Of a stretch of 64,000 nucleotides of DNA, positions 1-8,741 are shown piece by piece (position 1 is the stretch's first letter; each line of letters starts with the position of its first letter). The stretch is from Planctomycetota bacterium (GTDB taxonomy: Bacteria; Planctomycetota; Phycisphaerae; Phycisphaerales; SM1A02), in the NCBI GenBank assembly GCA_009926625.1, contig RFON01000001.1, forward strand, positions 173,883 through 237,882, written 5' to 3'. The notes below the pieces were generated by a model. The model searched no databases, was not told the DNA's origin, and saw only the letters and a list, made by a program, of their open reading frames with translations. Both the position numbers and the translations under genes were made by a program.

Positions 1-257
1 AGCGCCACATTCACGGAGGAGAACCCACCTCCGACCGGCGTGGAGCAAGGTCCCTTGAGTGCGTACTTGTGCTCCTTGATGGCAGCAACGGTTTCCGATG
101 GCAGGAGTTCCTTCGCGCCGCCTTCAAGCGCTGCAATTCCCGCGAGCCGCGGGATCCATTCAATCGGCGCTTGCGCCGCCGCGAGAATCGTCACAACCGC
201 ATCGGCCACTTCGGGGCCGATGCCGTCACCTGGAATGAGCACTGCCTTGTAGGTCAT
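1..257 (-). CDS. NAD-type isocitrate/isopropylmalate dehydrogenase family, N-terminal part
   Basis: The minus strand reads 85 codons from an ATG at 257 and runs off the window. The N-terminus contains LIPGDGIGPEV, the nucleotide-binding opening of the isocitrate/isopropylmalate dehydrogenase family. It is followed by ALKGPCSTPVGGGFSSVNV, which matches the KGP-TTPVGGGFRSVN segment of NAD-dependent isocitrate dehydrogenase better than isopropylmalate dehydrogenase. Family members oxidatively decarboxylate isocitrate to 2-oxoglutarate in the TCA cycle. A possible -10, TATCGT, lies 12 nt before the start (270-275). The C-terminal two thirds are outside the window, so substrate residues cannot be checked. 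Confidence 0.85.
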   Translation of the reverse strand, partial: MTYKAVLIPGDGIGPEVADAVVTILAAAQAPIEWIPRLAGIAALEGGAKELLPSETVAAIKEHKYALKGPCSTPVGGGFSSVNVA

Positions 258-308
258 GGGAGACAGCGCACGATAGCAGCCGATCGGTCGACGCTGCTGA
301 ACGAAAAT

Positions 309-333
309 CCCCTCGCCCTTGTGGGGCGAGGGG
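309..333 (-). terminator. Rho-independent terminator after the LysM gene
   Basis: A perfect 10-bp GC-rich stem (309-318 with 324-333) has a 5-nt loop. On the minus strand it is followed by ATTTTCGT, so it points in the direction of the LysM gene that stops at 378. There is no T run on the plus-strand side. Confidence 0.75.
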
Positions 334-377
334 TCTTCACGAACATCACCAAACGCTCGGTCTTGCGTCGTCGGCGT

Positions 378-1286
378 TCAGCCCTGCCGCGCCGGAATGA
401 CGAGCTTCATGCCCACCTTGAGCGCACTGGGATTTGCCCCGATGACGCTCTTGTTGGCTTCGTAGATGCGCTTCCAGTTCGCTGACGAACCGGTGCCATA
501 GGCCTTGGCAGCAATCGAGGCAAGCGTTTCGCCTGCGGCCACCGTGTGCTGCGAAACGCCGGCCGTCGCGGCGGACGCTGACTTGGCAGAATTTGCTCCA
601 GTGGTGCCACCCGCCAACTTCTCCGCTGGCGATCCAGCCTTCGACGGCAAGTTGAGCTTCTGACCGACGCGAAGCGACTGTGGCGACAAACCAGGATTCA
701 CTGCAACGATGTCCTTCCACCTCGTCACATCGCGGAACCACTCACCCGAAATGCTGGAGAGGGTGTCGCCCGACTTGACCGTGTAAGTGGTGTAGTTGGT
801 TGCCTTCGCCTTCGCTGCCTTGGGCGCAGGAGTGGCTGGAGGCGTGTTCGTTGGAGGAACAGTCGTTGGTTGCGTGGGTGGCGTGAGCGTTGTGACCACC
901 GTCGGTGCCGTGGGCGGATTGACCGGCTGCGGCTGAACTGGGGTGATGATGGACTCGCTTGGTGCAGTGGAGGGTGGTAGCGCGGTGAGATCACCGAAGC
1001 CGTTCACGCCAGACCCACCTGAAGTACCCGAGGGACCAGTCGTCGCTCCGCTCGGCGTCAGACCAGGCAGCGTGCCCAAAGCCGAACCCGAATCCGTTGT
1101 CGAGTTTGATGGCAAGCCTGGACCAGGTCCGAGCGTGAGTGAATCGGTGCCCGCGAGCGGGGACGGTTCGGTCACGCCGTCGATCGGCTGCTGCACAGGC
1201 GAAGGTGCGAAGAATGCGAAGTAGACGCCTGCAAGCAGCAGGAGTCCAAAGATGGAACTAATGACGATCTTGGATCCGCGAGTCAT
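378..1286 (-). CDS. Membrane-anchored protein with two LysM domains
   Basis: 302 aa. Residues about 6-30 form a single membrane anchor (IVISSIFGLLLLAGVYFAFF). A long Pro/Thr/Ser-rich linker follows, and then two LysM modules at the C-terminus, beginning TYTVKSGDTLSSI and HTVAAGETLASIAAKAYG and each ending in LxVGxKLxxP. LysM modules bind N-acetylglucosamine polymers, so a peptidoglycan-binding periplasmic protein is likely. I chose the ATG at 1286 because GGAGGT lies 7 nt upstream; the longer open frame to 1439 has no family support. The gene follows secDF on the same strand and is closed by the hairpin at 309-333. Confidence 0.85.
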   Translation of the reverse strand: MTRGSKIVISSIFGLLLLAGVYFAFFAPSPVQQPIDGVTEPSPLAGTDSLTLGPGPGLPSNSTTDSGSALGTLPGLTPSGATTGPSGTSGGSGVNGFGDLTALPPSTAPSESIITPVQPQPVNPPTAPTVVTTLTPPTQPTTVPPTNTPPATPAPKAAKAKATNYTTYTVKSGDTLSSISGEWFRDVTRWKDIVAVNPGLSPQSLRVGQKLNLPSKAGSPAEKLAGGTTGANSAKSASAATAGVSQHTVAAGETLASIAAKAYGTGSSANWKRIYEANKSVIGANPSALKVGMKLVIPARQG

Positions 1287-1327
1287 GGTGTGGACCTCCA
1301 TGTCCAGTGAAAGTGGTGATGATGTAC

Positions 1328-1355
1328 GCCCGAGCTGCAACCATGCAGCTCGGGC
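1328..1355 (-). terminator. Perfect 12-bp hairpin between secDF and the LysM gene
   Basis: GCCCGAGCTGCA (1328-1339) pairs perfectly with 1344-1355 across a 4-nt loop. It lies 62 nt past the secDF stop. Neither side has a T run, so it may be a factor-dependent terminator, a processing site or an mRNA 3'-end stabiliser. Only the structure is certain. Confidence 0.5.
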
Positions 1356-1416
1356 ATTCGGGCAAAGCCAATCGGCATACGCGCCGACCGTGAAGTCTGT
1401 TTCGAGCAATCCGCCG

Positions 1417-4400
1417 TCAGGCGGGCGTGACTCGGGCAAGCCCGTGCGAGGGAGTCCCCCCCGCGGCGGGCACGCTGCGATCCTCTTCCTTCGAGTAGGT
1501 CAGCGTTCCTGCGATGACCACCGAGCTGATCGTTCCAGTGATGAGTCCGACGATGAAGGTGAACGCGAACGGCTGGATTGCTGGGCCACCGTAGACATAC
1601 AACACGCCTGCCGAGATCAACGTGGTTCCACCCGTCAACAGCGTTCGGCTGAAGGTCTGATTGATGGAGTCGTTCACTGTCGACCATGATGCGTACCGCA
1701 GTTTGCCCTTGTTTTCTCGGATTCGATCAAGGATCACGATCGTGTCATTGAGCGAGTATCCAATGATCGTCAAAAGGGCAGCGATTACATTGAGATCTAT
1801 GCGAAATGCTTCAAGGAGGGTCGCCTTGGCGAGATCGGTTCCCGTGAGGCGAAGCGACAGCGCAAGGGCACCGAGGCAGACCAACACATTGAAGACCACG
1901 GCGATCACCGTCGCCGCGGAGTAACGGAAGCTGGAGAATCGCAGCCAGATGTAGATCACCATTCCGACGAGGCTGACGATGATTGCCACGATCGCGGATG
2001 CAGCGAGGTTGGCGGCAACGACGGGTGAGAAGCTGCTGACCTGTTCAAGGCTCTGCTTGCCTGCGAACGCGGTCTGGATCAGCCGCCATTCGCTCTGCGC
2101 AACGACCCGCTCCCAGGTGGCGGCGTCCACCTTCGTGAGGAGGGCTGACGGCTCTACCGCCATGACTGCCATGGACTTCCAACCCTGTTGAGGGTTTGCT
2201 GGGTCGGCAAGTTCAAGCCCAACCACCTCAAACCGTCGAGCGCTGAGGGCAGAGAAATCTGGCTGCTTGCGCATTCTGGCAATTCGGGTGGTTGCGTCTT
2301 CGAGGGTCACGGGGGGCTGCAGGTCCTTCAAGACCACCGCCACTCCGCCGGCAAAGTCGCCGACCGACCGTTTGTCGGTTGGAACGCCGATGCACGCGCC
2401 GAGCGTTTCGCTGCTGATGGCATAGGTCGCCGCAGCGCCAACAGAATCTTCCATGCCGGTGAATCGGACGGGCATGGTGACATCGAGCGCTTGGGCGAAC
2501 TCCGTGGTCAGTGCCTCCACGAGCGGCTCGGTCGCGGTTTCCTTATCGCCGAGGTCCGCCGGATTTGCCACTCGGACCTGGAAGCCTGTGGACGCACCAT
2601 CGGGGGTCGACTCGCCCACGGTCAGCACATTCGCGCTTCGAAGCTCCGCGATCACGGGCAGCGATGCCTTGGCGCCGACCTCGCGAACGCGACGCTCGAC
2701 TTCCTCGCGGTTGAGGAGCAGCCTTCCGCTCGGCGACGCGGGCTCACCCGCCGCAGCCTTGCGCGTGACCATGGTCATCGTCACGCCACCGCGGAACTCC
2801 GTCTCAAGCAGTTCGCGCCCTGCCCCCACCACGAGCCACAAGCTGGCGATCGAAACGATCCCGCACGCGGTCCACGAAAACGCGCGAAGCCGCAGCCAGT
2901 CAATGTCTGGGCGCAGCAGTTTCATCATGCCCGGCAGGAGCGTCGTCAGCATCGGCATCCGCTTCAACCCGAACCAGTTCACCAGGATCGCCATCATGAT
3001 CCGCGTGCAGAACAAGGCCGTGAAAAGCGTCGTGAGGACGCCGATCATCATGGTGAGCGCAAAACCCTTGACCTCCGTCGCCGCGAGCTTGTAGAGCACG
3101 ACGCACACGATCAGGTTGGTGACATTGCCGTCGATGATGGCGTTGAACGCGCGCGCAAAGCCAAGGTCGAGCGCGTTCTTGAGCGACTCCTTGTTGTCGA
3201 TGAGTTCCTCGCGCGTTCGCTCGAGCACCAGCACATTCGCATCGACGGCCATGCCGACGACGAGCGCGATGCCGGCCAAGCCGGGCAGCGTGAACGACCC
3301 ATCGATCATCGCCATGATTCCGAAGATCATGCCGAGGTTGAGCACCACGGCGATGTCGGCGACGACTCCCGCGAGGAGGTAATAGATCGCCATCAGCACT
3401 GCGGTCGCGATCGCAGCGAGCACAACAGCCGTCAGTCCACGCAACAGGTTGTCGCGACCGAGCGCAGGACCAAGGATGCTGACCGAGATCGGCTCTGGGC
3501 GAAGTTTCGCCTCCAGTTCGCCGCCTTGAAGCACGCGGATCAGGTAATCGATCTCTTCTTGCGTGAAGGAGCCGGTGATCTGACCGTTCCCGGGAATCTG
3601 CGACTGCAGGGTCGGGGCGGAAAAGAGTTGCCCATCGAGCACGATTCCCATCGGGCGACCGATGTTGGCCCCTGTGAGCTTGCCCATCAGGATTCCGCCG
3701 GCTGGATCGAGCTGGAACGCCACACAGGTTCGTCCAAGTTGGTCTTGACTGGGGAAGACCGCCTTCATCGACCACTGCCGACCACCGAGGTGGTCCAGAC
3801 TCATCGCATCGGTCGTGTAGAGAAGCGCGTACGGCTGGCCGTCGTACTTGGCGCCCACCATGTCGCGAGCGCGCAGATAGGAGGCGGGGTCGGCAAGGAA
3901 AGACTCAATCTGCTCCGGCGAGTCGCCCCACTGCTTCGGATCGTTGATGGGGTACCAACGCGCAACGGGCGAATCAGTTCCCGACGGTCCGCGTTCCGCC
4001 AACTGCTTGCGGACTTCATCAGGATTGACCCCCTCAGGGCCAGCCGCGCTCACGGCGATGCGGAACTCAAGGACGCCAGCGCCTCGGAGCAGCCGCTTGA
4101 GGTCTTCGGGATCGTCGTAGCCGCTGATCTGCGTTGCATAGTCGCCGTATGACTTCGCCAACTCGGCGATATCCGCCGAGAAGTCGGGCAACTGCGCCTG
4201 CAGCGCCTGCACCTCGAGGTCGCGCGGGCTCGGGCCGGTCATTGGAGTGCCGTCGTCAGCGAACTTCGCCTTCCCCTTCTCGTCGCGAAGCCTCGGACGA
4301 TCCGTCGACAGGGTGACCGCGCGCCGCAGCCGCGCCTGATCGATGTTGCCGGCCATGATGACCGCCCGTGCGCTGCGATCACTGACCTCCGCCTGCGCAA

Positions 4401-4965
4401 TGTCTGATTCGAGACGCCCGAGTTCTGCGGCATCTGCCCCGCGGGTGAGCGCGTCCTGATAGGCCGTCCGTGCCTCGCGCGCCTTGTTTGCTGCCGCCTG
4501 CAGCTGCTCGAGTGCCTGTCGCCGCGGTCCCGCCGCAGCACCTGACACGGGGGCCGGGGCAAGGTCGGGTGCTCGACCCGCATCGAGCGCCGCCTGCAAT
4601 TCACTTGGAGAAATCGACATCTGATCGCCGAGCAGTGCCATGCGCTCGCGCACGGCGTCCCCTGCGGCCCGTACCTCGGGCGAGGGCAGCGGCATCACGA
4701 CTTCGATGCGGTCGAGTCCCTGCGGCTGCAGCGAGATGTCAAGCACGCCTTGTGGGTTCACGCGGCGCTTCAGCGAATCGATCACCTGGGCGAGGATTCG
4801 CTGGCGGTCTCCCCCTTCGGGCATGTCCACCGCATACACCATGCTGACGCCGCCACGGAGGTCTTTCCCAAGGCGAACGCCTGTTTCCCACGGGAAGACC
4901 TGCCACACGCAGAACGCGATGACGACGACGGCGAAGATGAGGCGCGGCAGGATCCGGAAGTTCAC
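1417..4965 (-). CDS. secDF: Fused protein-export membrane protein SecD-SecF
   Basis: 1182 aa, one chain carrying both SecD and SecF. The SecD half opens with one membrane segment and the DLRGG motif (about 37-41), followed by the periplasmic P1 region and the membrane block with VGMAVDANVLVLERTREE. The SecF half starts near ETEFRGGVTMTM and contains GYSLNDTIVILDRIRENKG. SecDF uses the proton gradient to pull exported proteins from SecYEG. E. coli SecD plus SecF total about 940 residues. The excess here includes an Ala/Glu/Arg-rich stretch between about residues 100 and 270 that looks helical or coiled. The start overlaps the yajC stop by 4 nt (ATGA), so translation is probably coupled. Confidence 0.95.
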   Translation of the reverse strand: MNFRILPRLIFAVVVIAFCVWQVFPWETGVRLGKDLRGGVSMVYAVDMPEGGDRQRILAQVIDSLKRRVNPQGVLDISLQPQGLDRIEVVMPLPSPEVRAAGDAVRERMALLGDQMSISPSELQAALDAGRAPDLAPAPVSGAAAGPRRQALEQLQAAANKAREARTAYQDALTRGADAAELGRLESDIAQAEVSDRSARAVIMAGNIDQARLRRAVTLSTDRPRLRDEKGKAKFADDGTPMTGPSPRDLEVQALQAQLPDFSADIAELAKSYGDYATQISGYDDPEDLKRLLRGAGVLEFRIAVSAAGPEGVNPDEVRKQLAERGPSGTDSPVARWYPINDPKQWGDSPEQIESFLADPASYLRARDMVGAKYDGQPYALLYTTDAMSLDHLGGRQWSMKAVFPSQDQLGRTCVAFQLDPAGGILMGKLTGANIGRPMGIVLDGQLFSAPTLQSQIPGNGQITGSFTQEEIDYLIRVLQGGELEAKLRPEPISVSILGPALGRDNLLRGLTAVVLAAIATAVLMAIYYLLAGVVADIAVVLNLGMIFGIMAMIDGSFTLPGLAGIALVVGMAVDANVLVLERTREELIDNKESLKNALDLGFARAFNAIIDGNVTNLIVCVVLYKLAATEVKGFALTMMIGVLTTLFTALFCTRIMMAILVNWFGLKRMPMLTTLLPGMMKLLRPDIDWLRLRAFSWTACGIVSIASLWLVVGAGRELLETEFRGGVTMTMVTRKAAAGEPASPSGRLLLNREEVERRVREVGAKASLPVIAELRSANVLTVGESTPDGASTGFQVRVANPADLGDKETATEPLVEALTTEFAQALDVTMPVRFTGMEDSVGAAATYAISSETLGACIGVPTDKRSVGDFAGGVAVVLKDLQPPVTLEDATTRIARMRKQPDFSALSARRFEVVGLELADPANPQQGWKSMAVMAVEPSALLTKVDAATWERVVAQSEWRLIQTAFAGKQSLEQVSSFSPVVAANLAASAIVAIIVSLVGMVIYIWLRFSSFRYSAATVIAVVFNVLVCLGALALSLRLTGTDLAKATLLEAFRIDLNVIAALLTIIGYSLNDTIVILDRIRENKGKLRYASWSTVNDSINQTFSRTLLTGGTTLISAGVLYVYGGPAIQPFAFTFIVGLITGTISSVVIAGTLTYSKEEDRSVPAAGGTPSHGLARVTPA

Positions 4966-5384
4966 GATGCGGCTCCTTGCGTGCTGCCCGTTCGCACCTG
5001 CGCGATCGCACTCTTGGAAACGGTCATTCGCACATTCGAGTTCTCATCGATCTTCAAGATGACCGTGTCGTCCTTGATCTCCACCACGGAGCCAATGATC
5101 CCGCCGATTGTTTGCACTTCGTCGTGCCGCTTGATCGACTCCATCAGCGCGGAACGCTTCTTGCGTTCACGGCGCTGCCCGAACATCGTGAACACCACCA
5201 GAATGAGCACAAAGGGAATGACGATCCACATGCCGCCGAGCGGATCTGCCGCGGGGCGCGGGGTCCCCTCGGTCGCGCCGGTCGGTTGGCCGACCGCGCC
5301 TGGCGCCACCACTGGCGTCTCGCCCGGCAGCGGCGGTGCATCTTGGAGTGCGGTCATGGAAATCGGGAGCAGCATGTCAATCAT
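4962..5384 (-). CDS. yajC: Preprotein translocase accessory subunit YajC
   Basis: 140 aa. One membrane segment (WIVIPFVLILVVFTMFG) is followed by the YajC signature: QRRERKKR, a Lys/Arg patch, TIGGIIGSVVEIKDDTVILK, then a short tail. YajC associates with SecDF at the translocon. The N-terminus is about 50 residues longer than in E. coli and Pro/Gly-rich. I chose ATG 5384 because it overlaps the tgt stop by 8 nt and keeps a compact protein; an earlier ATG at 5414 is possible. The gene sits between tgt and secDF, the classic tgt-yajC-secDF order. Confidence 0.9.
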   Translation of the reverse strand: MIDMLLPISMTALQDAPPLPGETPVVAPGAVGQPTGATEGTPRPAADPLGGMWIVIPFVLILVVFTMFGQRRERKKRSALMESIKRHDEVQTIGGIIGSVVEIKDDTVILKIDENSNVRMTVSKSAIAQVRTGSTQGAAS

Positions 5385-6561
5385 CGGGAGGTCCTGGCTC
5401 GTTCCCTTCGCCATGGTCCAGCGTTGTGCAGGGCCATCGGAGGGGCAGGTCGAGCCACGCATCATCCTCTATCGCGCGCCGAATGTCTAGTAGCAACCTT
5501 TGATAGAGACGGATGTTGTGAATCGATGCCAGCGTCGGGCCGAGCATTTCCCCCGCGAGGAAGAGGTGCCGCAAGTAGGCCCGCGAGAATCCCCCGCGGC
5601 ACGCCTCACAGTCGCAGTCTTCCTCGATGGGGCGCGGATCGTCGGCATGAACGGCGTTTCGAAGCCGAAGGGAACCCCCGCGCGTGAAAACCATCCCATT
5701 GCGCCCATTGCGAGTTGGCAACACGCAGTCGAACATGTCGATGCCCGCGGCGACCGCCATCAGGATGTCCGATGGATAGCCGACGCCCATGAGGTATCGA
5801 GGCTTGTCGTGCGGCAACTTCGGCGCGACATGCTGCACCACGCGGACGATCGCCGTCGGACCCTCCCCCACCGCGACGCCGCCGATGGCGAAGCCCGGCA
5901 AGTCGTGGGCACAGGTTGCATCGAGCGATGCGCTGCGGAGTGCAAGGTCCGTGCCGCCCTGCACGATGCCGAACAGCGCCTGATCATCCCGCGTGTGCGC
6001 AGCGATGCATCGTTCGAGCCACCGAAGCGTGCGATCCTTCGCCTGCACGACACGAGCGCGGGTTGACTCGCTCGGTGCGTCATCGGATGCCGATGGACAG
6101 TCGTCGAACGCCATCGCGATGTCCGCGCCGAGCGCCTGCTGCACAGCCATGCTCGACTCGGGTCCCAAGTGAACCGAAGCGCCGTCGATGAACGACTGGA
6201 AGGCGACGCCGGATTCATCGAGCCGATTGATGCCTGCCATCGAGAATGCCTGGAAGCCCCCTGAGTCGGTCAGGATCGGCCCATCCCAGCGCATGAACGC
6301 GTGCACCCCGCCGAGGGCACGGATCCGTTCGGCGCCGGGCCGCAACAAGAGATGGAACGCGTTGTTGAGGATGCACTCGCTGCCGGTTGCGTTCACTTGC
6401 GCGGGCGTCAAGCCCTTCATGGCTGCTGCGGTGGCCACGGGCATGAACGCGGGTGTCTCAAACGAGCCATGCGCGGTCGTGATGCATCCACGGCGAGCAT
6501 GCGGCGCGCCCGAACAGCCAGTTCGGGTGCTGGCATAGCGGATGCTGTGTCGAGTGGTCAT
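5377..6561 (-). CDS. tgt: tRNA-guanine(34) transglycosylase (queuine insertion)
   Basis: 394 aa. It replaces guanine with preQ1 at the wobble position of GUN-anticodon tRNAs. Visible motifs are the DSGGFQAFSM loop with its catalytic Asp, FDDCPS, GVGYPSDILMAVAAGIDMFD, the nucleophile-region loop TRNGRNG, and the zinc site CDCEAC with a downstream His (ASIHN). ATG 6561 was chosen because the homologous region starts just after it and it overlaps the rhomboid stop by 4 nt (ATGA). The open frame continues upstream inside the rhomboid gene, which is a shadow. Other queuosine genes are not in the window. Confidence 0.95.
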   Translation of the reverse strand: MTTRHSIRYASTRTGCSGAPHARRGCITTAHGSFETPAFMPVATAAAMKGLTPAQVNATGSECILNNAFHLLLRPGAERIRALGGVHAFMRWDGPILTDSGGFQAFSMAGINRLDESGVAFQSFIDGASVHLGPESSMAVQQALGADIAMAFDDCPSASDDAPSESTRARVVQAKDRTLRWLERCIAAHTRDDQALFGIVQGGTDLALRSASLDATCAHDLPGFAIGGVAVGEGPTAIVRVVQHVAPKLPHDKPRYLMGVGYPSDILMAVAAGIDMFDCVLPTRNGRNGMVFTRGGSLRLRNAVHADDPRPIEEDCDCEACRGGFSRAYLRHLFLAGEMLGPTLASIHNIRLYQRLLLDIRRAIEDDAWLDLPLRWPCTTLDHGEGNEPGPPDD

Positions 6562-7718
6562 CCGCCGTGGCGATGGGTTGCGTCTCGAAGCGTTCGCCGC
6601 TCGCTCTCTGTCAACGAGCCGAGTCCGCTTGATCTGATCTTGTCGAGGATTCGATCCACTTCGCCCGACGATGGTGCGCCCGCGCGGCCCGATCCTGCCT
6701 GCCCGCGCGAAGTCCGCTCGAGGCCCGCGCGCTGGACACGCCGTGCGGAATGGAATGTGCTCGTGGGGTCGACCGCGCCGAGCAGATCGAAGAAACTGCG
6801 AAGGCGGTCTGGATTGTGGATGAGGTACCACCCAGCAACGGCGCCGCCAATGTGCGCTGCCTCGCCGCCGGCGTTTTTCCAGCGCAGCAGCACCGCGGCG
6901 CAGGCGAAAAGGACAAGCCCATAGGCCAGTGTCTTCAGCCGCATGGGAATCACGAAGAACAACAACACCCTTGCGTCGGGCATCAGTCGAGCGGAGGCGA
7001 TGATGATGCCGAAGACACCTGCGCTTGCACCGACGAGCGGCATGTCGGGATCATTGAGCAGCAGTCCAGGTATCACCACACGCGCGCCGGCGGACGCCAT
7101 GAGGTAGCCAGCGAGATTCAGGATCAGGTACAGCAGCGCACCCGCAACGCCGCACAGCAAGTAGAAGGCGGTGAATCGTTTCGCCCCGAGATACCGTTCC
7201 ACCACGGGCCCGAAGAAGTACAGCCCGATCATGTTGAAGATCAGGTGGTTGAGGTCGGCGTGACAGAACTGGAATCCGATGAACCTCCAGACCTGCAGCG
7301 CGCTGACGCCGACCCCTGGAATGGTCGAGTACAGCGCCGTGGAAGTCGAGAAGTACAGCCAGCGCTGCAAGAACGGCATCGACTGAACGGTGTTCACTGC
7401 CACTGGAACGGGGGTTCCGTCGGCGCGCGGCGCGAAGACAGCCTGTTCCGCGATGAGCACCTTGGCCGGATCCGCGTCGATCGGTCCAACACTGCTCGCA
7501 CGCACGCCGCTGAGGATGTCGCGCTGCACCGGCTCTGGCACGCTTGAGTCCCACTGCGAACCGATCACCACCCACTGCCGCGGCAGGAACGCATCCGCGA
7601 CAAAGACCCCCACACAGAAGATGATCAACCAGGTCGTGGCACTCCACCCAGATTGCGCCCCCAGCACGCGGCGCGAGGGAGGATCCTCTCGCCAATAGTC
7701 GCGGTCAGCGGTACCCAT
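6558..7718 (-). CDS. Rhomboid-family intramembrane serine protease
   Basis: 386 aa, multi-pass membrane protein. The catalytic Ser lies in GASAG (S232) and the His in AAHIGGAVAGW (H289). The helix-2 region HADLNHLIFNMIGLYFFG also matches rhomboids. An insert of about 80 residues separates the first membrane segment from the core. The last 35 residues (DRILDKIRSSGLGSLTESE onward) form a soluble tail like that of Bacteroidetes-type rhomboids (DUF6576). The adjacent S2P-like protein ends in a very similar tail. Rhomboids cleave membrane proteins within the bilayer; the substrate is unknown. A TAGCCT -10 lies 9 nt before the ATG. Confidence 0.9.
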   Translation of the reverse strand: MGTADRDYWREDPPSRRVLGAQSGWSATTWLIIFCVGVFVADAFLPRQWVVIGSQWDSSVPEPVQRDILSGVRASSVGPIDADPAKVLIAEQAVFAPRADGTPVPVAVNTVQSMPFLQRWLYFSTSTALYSTIPGVGVSALQVWRFIGFQFCHADLNHLIFNMIGLYFFGPVVERYLGAKRFTAFYLLCGVAGALLYLILNLAGYLMASAGARVVIPGLLLNDPDMPLVGASAGVFGIIIASARLMPDARVLLFFVIPMRLKTLAYGLVLFACAAVLLRWKNAGGEAAHIGGAVAGWYLIHNPDRLRSFFDLLGAVDPTSTFHSARRVQRAGLERTSRGQAGSGRAGAPSSGEVDRILDKIRSSGLGSLTESERRTLRDATHRHGG

Positions 7719-7727
7719 TCCGCTCGA

Positions 7728-7733
7728 AGGCTA
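7728..7733 (-). promoter_or_regulatory. Leaderless-type -10 for the rhomboid gene
   Basis: TAGCCT lies 9 nt before ATG 7718. Its TAG is also the stop codon of the upstream S2P-like gene. No clear -35. Confidence 0.4.
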
Positions 7734-8741
7734 CCCACGCTTGCGCCGAGTTGCCGATCGCAGGAAGCGGCGTTCGCGCCACGACAGCGAACGCATGCCG
7801 CCCTTGGCGATCTTGGCGAGCAGTGTGTCGAGCCGACGCTCCTCGTCGGCGCGCTCCGCGGCACGGCGCGCGCGCAGCGCATCGCGCTCTTCCGGCCAAT
7901 CCGTCGCCTCGCGCGGCGCAAGTCCAAGCCGCAGCAACCTGCCGCCGCGCGATCCGACCGACAGCCCGATCCCGCAGGCGAGCAGCGGGAGCAGCGAGTG
8001 CGTCCCAAGTGCGATCACACAGCCGAGCAACGCGAGCCCCATGCCGATCCAGAGCGTGCGTTCACGGGCAACCCGTCGAGTCAGTCGCGGCTCGAGCAGA
8101 CTCTCGAGGATTCGCCCCCCCGGCATCGGATGAAATGGCAGCAGGCTGACGAGCAGGACCATCGAGGCGGTCCACCCCGCGAGCCAGATGAGCGCATCCA
8201 CCCAGTCGCTCTCGAGCGCATGGAATCCCGCATCGGAGTGCGGATTCGGCAGCCAATCCCATGACAGCGGCTGACCACGCAGCGCGAGCGCGCCAGCGGC
8301 GATGCCAACCACGAGCGCGAGCACGACTGGACCAGCTGCAGCGGCGGCAAGCCGATGGACCCATGGGCCGGGCGGGTCGTTCCATCGGATGCCCCCCCAT
8401 GGCGCGAGCGACAGCGAACATGGCGCTGCGCCGCAGCGCCTCGAGACGAACTCGCGCGCGACATCATGGAGCAGCGCGCACCAACAGGCCATCACGAGCA
8501 CGATGACCCCTGCGCGCATCTCGCCCGGCACTGGGCCAGTCGCCACCGGCAGCGCCAACCGAATCAGTTGGAGCAGCACGAGGGCAAGCAGCGAGACATG
8601 GACTCGGACTGACCACCGACCGACTGGAACGAGCGGCAGATCCCATGTCCACGGGGCATCCGCTAGTCGTGCAACACCCGCGATGTTTCCAGTGGTGTCG
8701 ACTTCGCGATCCTCCCCGTCGGCATCGGGCGGCCACTTCAC
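7731..8741 (-). CDS. Site-2-protease (M50)-like membrane protein, metal ligands lost
   Basis: 336 aa with about six hydrophobic segments. Layout and motifs recall M50 metalloproteases, but the zinc site is broken. The HExxH position reads HDVAR (92-96), and the usual NxxPxxxLDGG reads LLPFHPMPGG (200-209) with Pro in place of Asp. It is therefore probably not a protease and may act as a substrate or membrane adaptor. The C-terminus (LDTLLAKIAKGG onward) mirrors the tail of the neighbouring rhomboid. The start is GTG 8741, overlapping the NUDIX stop by 4 nt (GTGA). The family call rests on topology and residual motifs. Confidence 0.6.
   Translation of the reverse strand: MKWPPDADGEDREVDTTGNIAGVARLADAPWTWDLPLVPVGRWSVRVHVSLLALVLLQLIRLALPVATGPVPGEMRAGVIVLVMACWCALLHDVAREFVSRRCGAAPCSLSLAPWGGIRWNDPPGPWVHRLAAAAAGPVVLALVVGIAAGALALRGQPLSWDWLPNPHSDAGFHALESDWVDALIWLAGWTASMVLLVSLLPFHPMPGGRILESLLEPRLTRRVARERTLWIGMGLALLGCVIALGTHSLLPLLACGIGLSVGSRGGRLLRLGLAPREATDWPEERDALRARRAAERADEERRLDTLLAKIAKGGMRSLSWRERRFLRSATRRKRG

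Noticed and set aside
2188..4152. A 654-codon plus-strand frame
   Set aside because: Antisense to secDF, whose motifs are unmistakable; the composition is that of a shadow.
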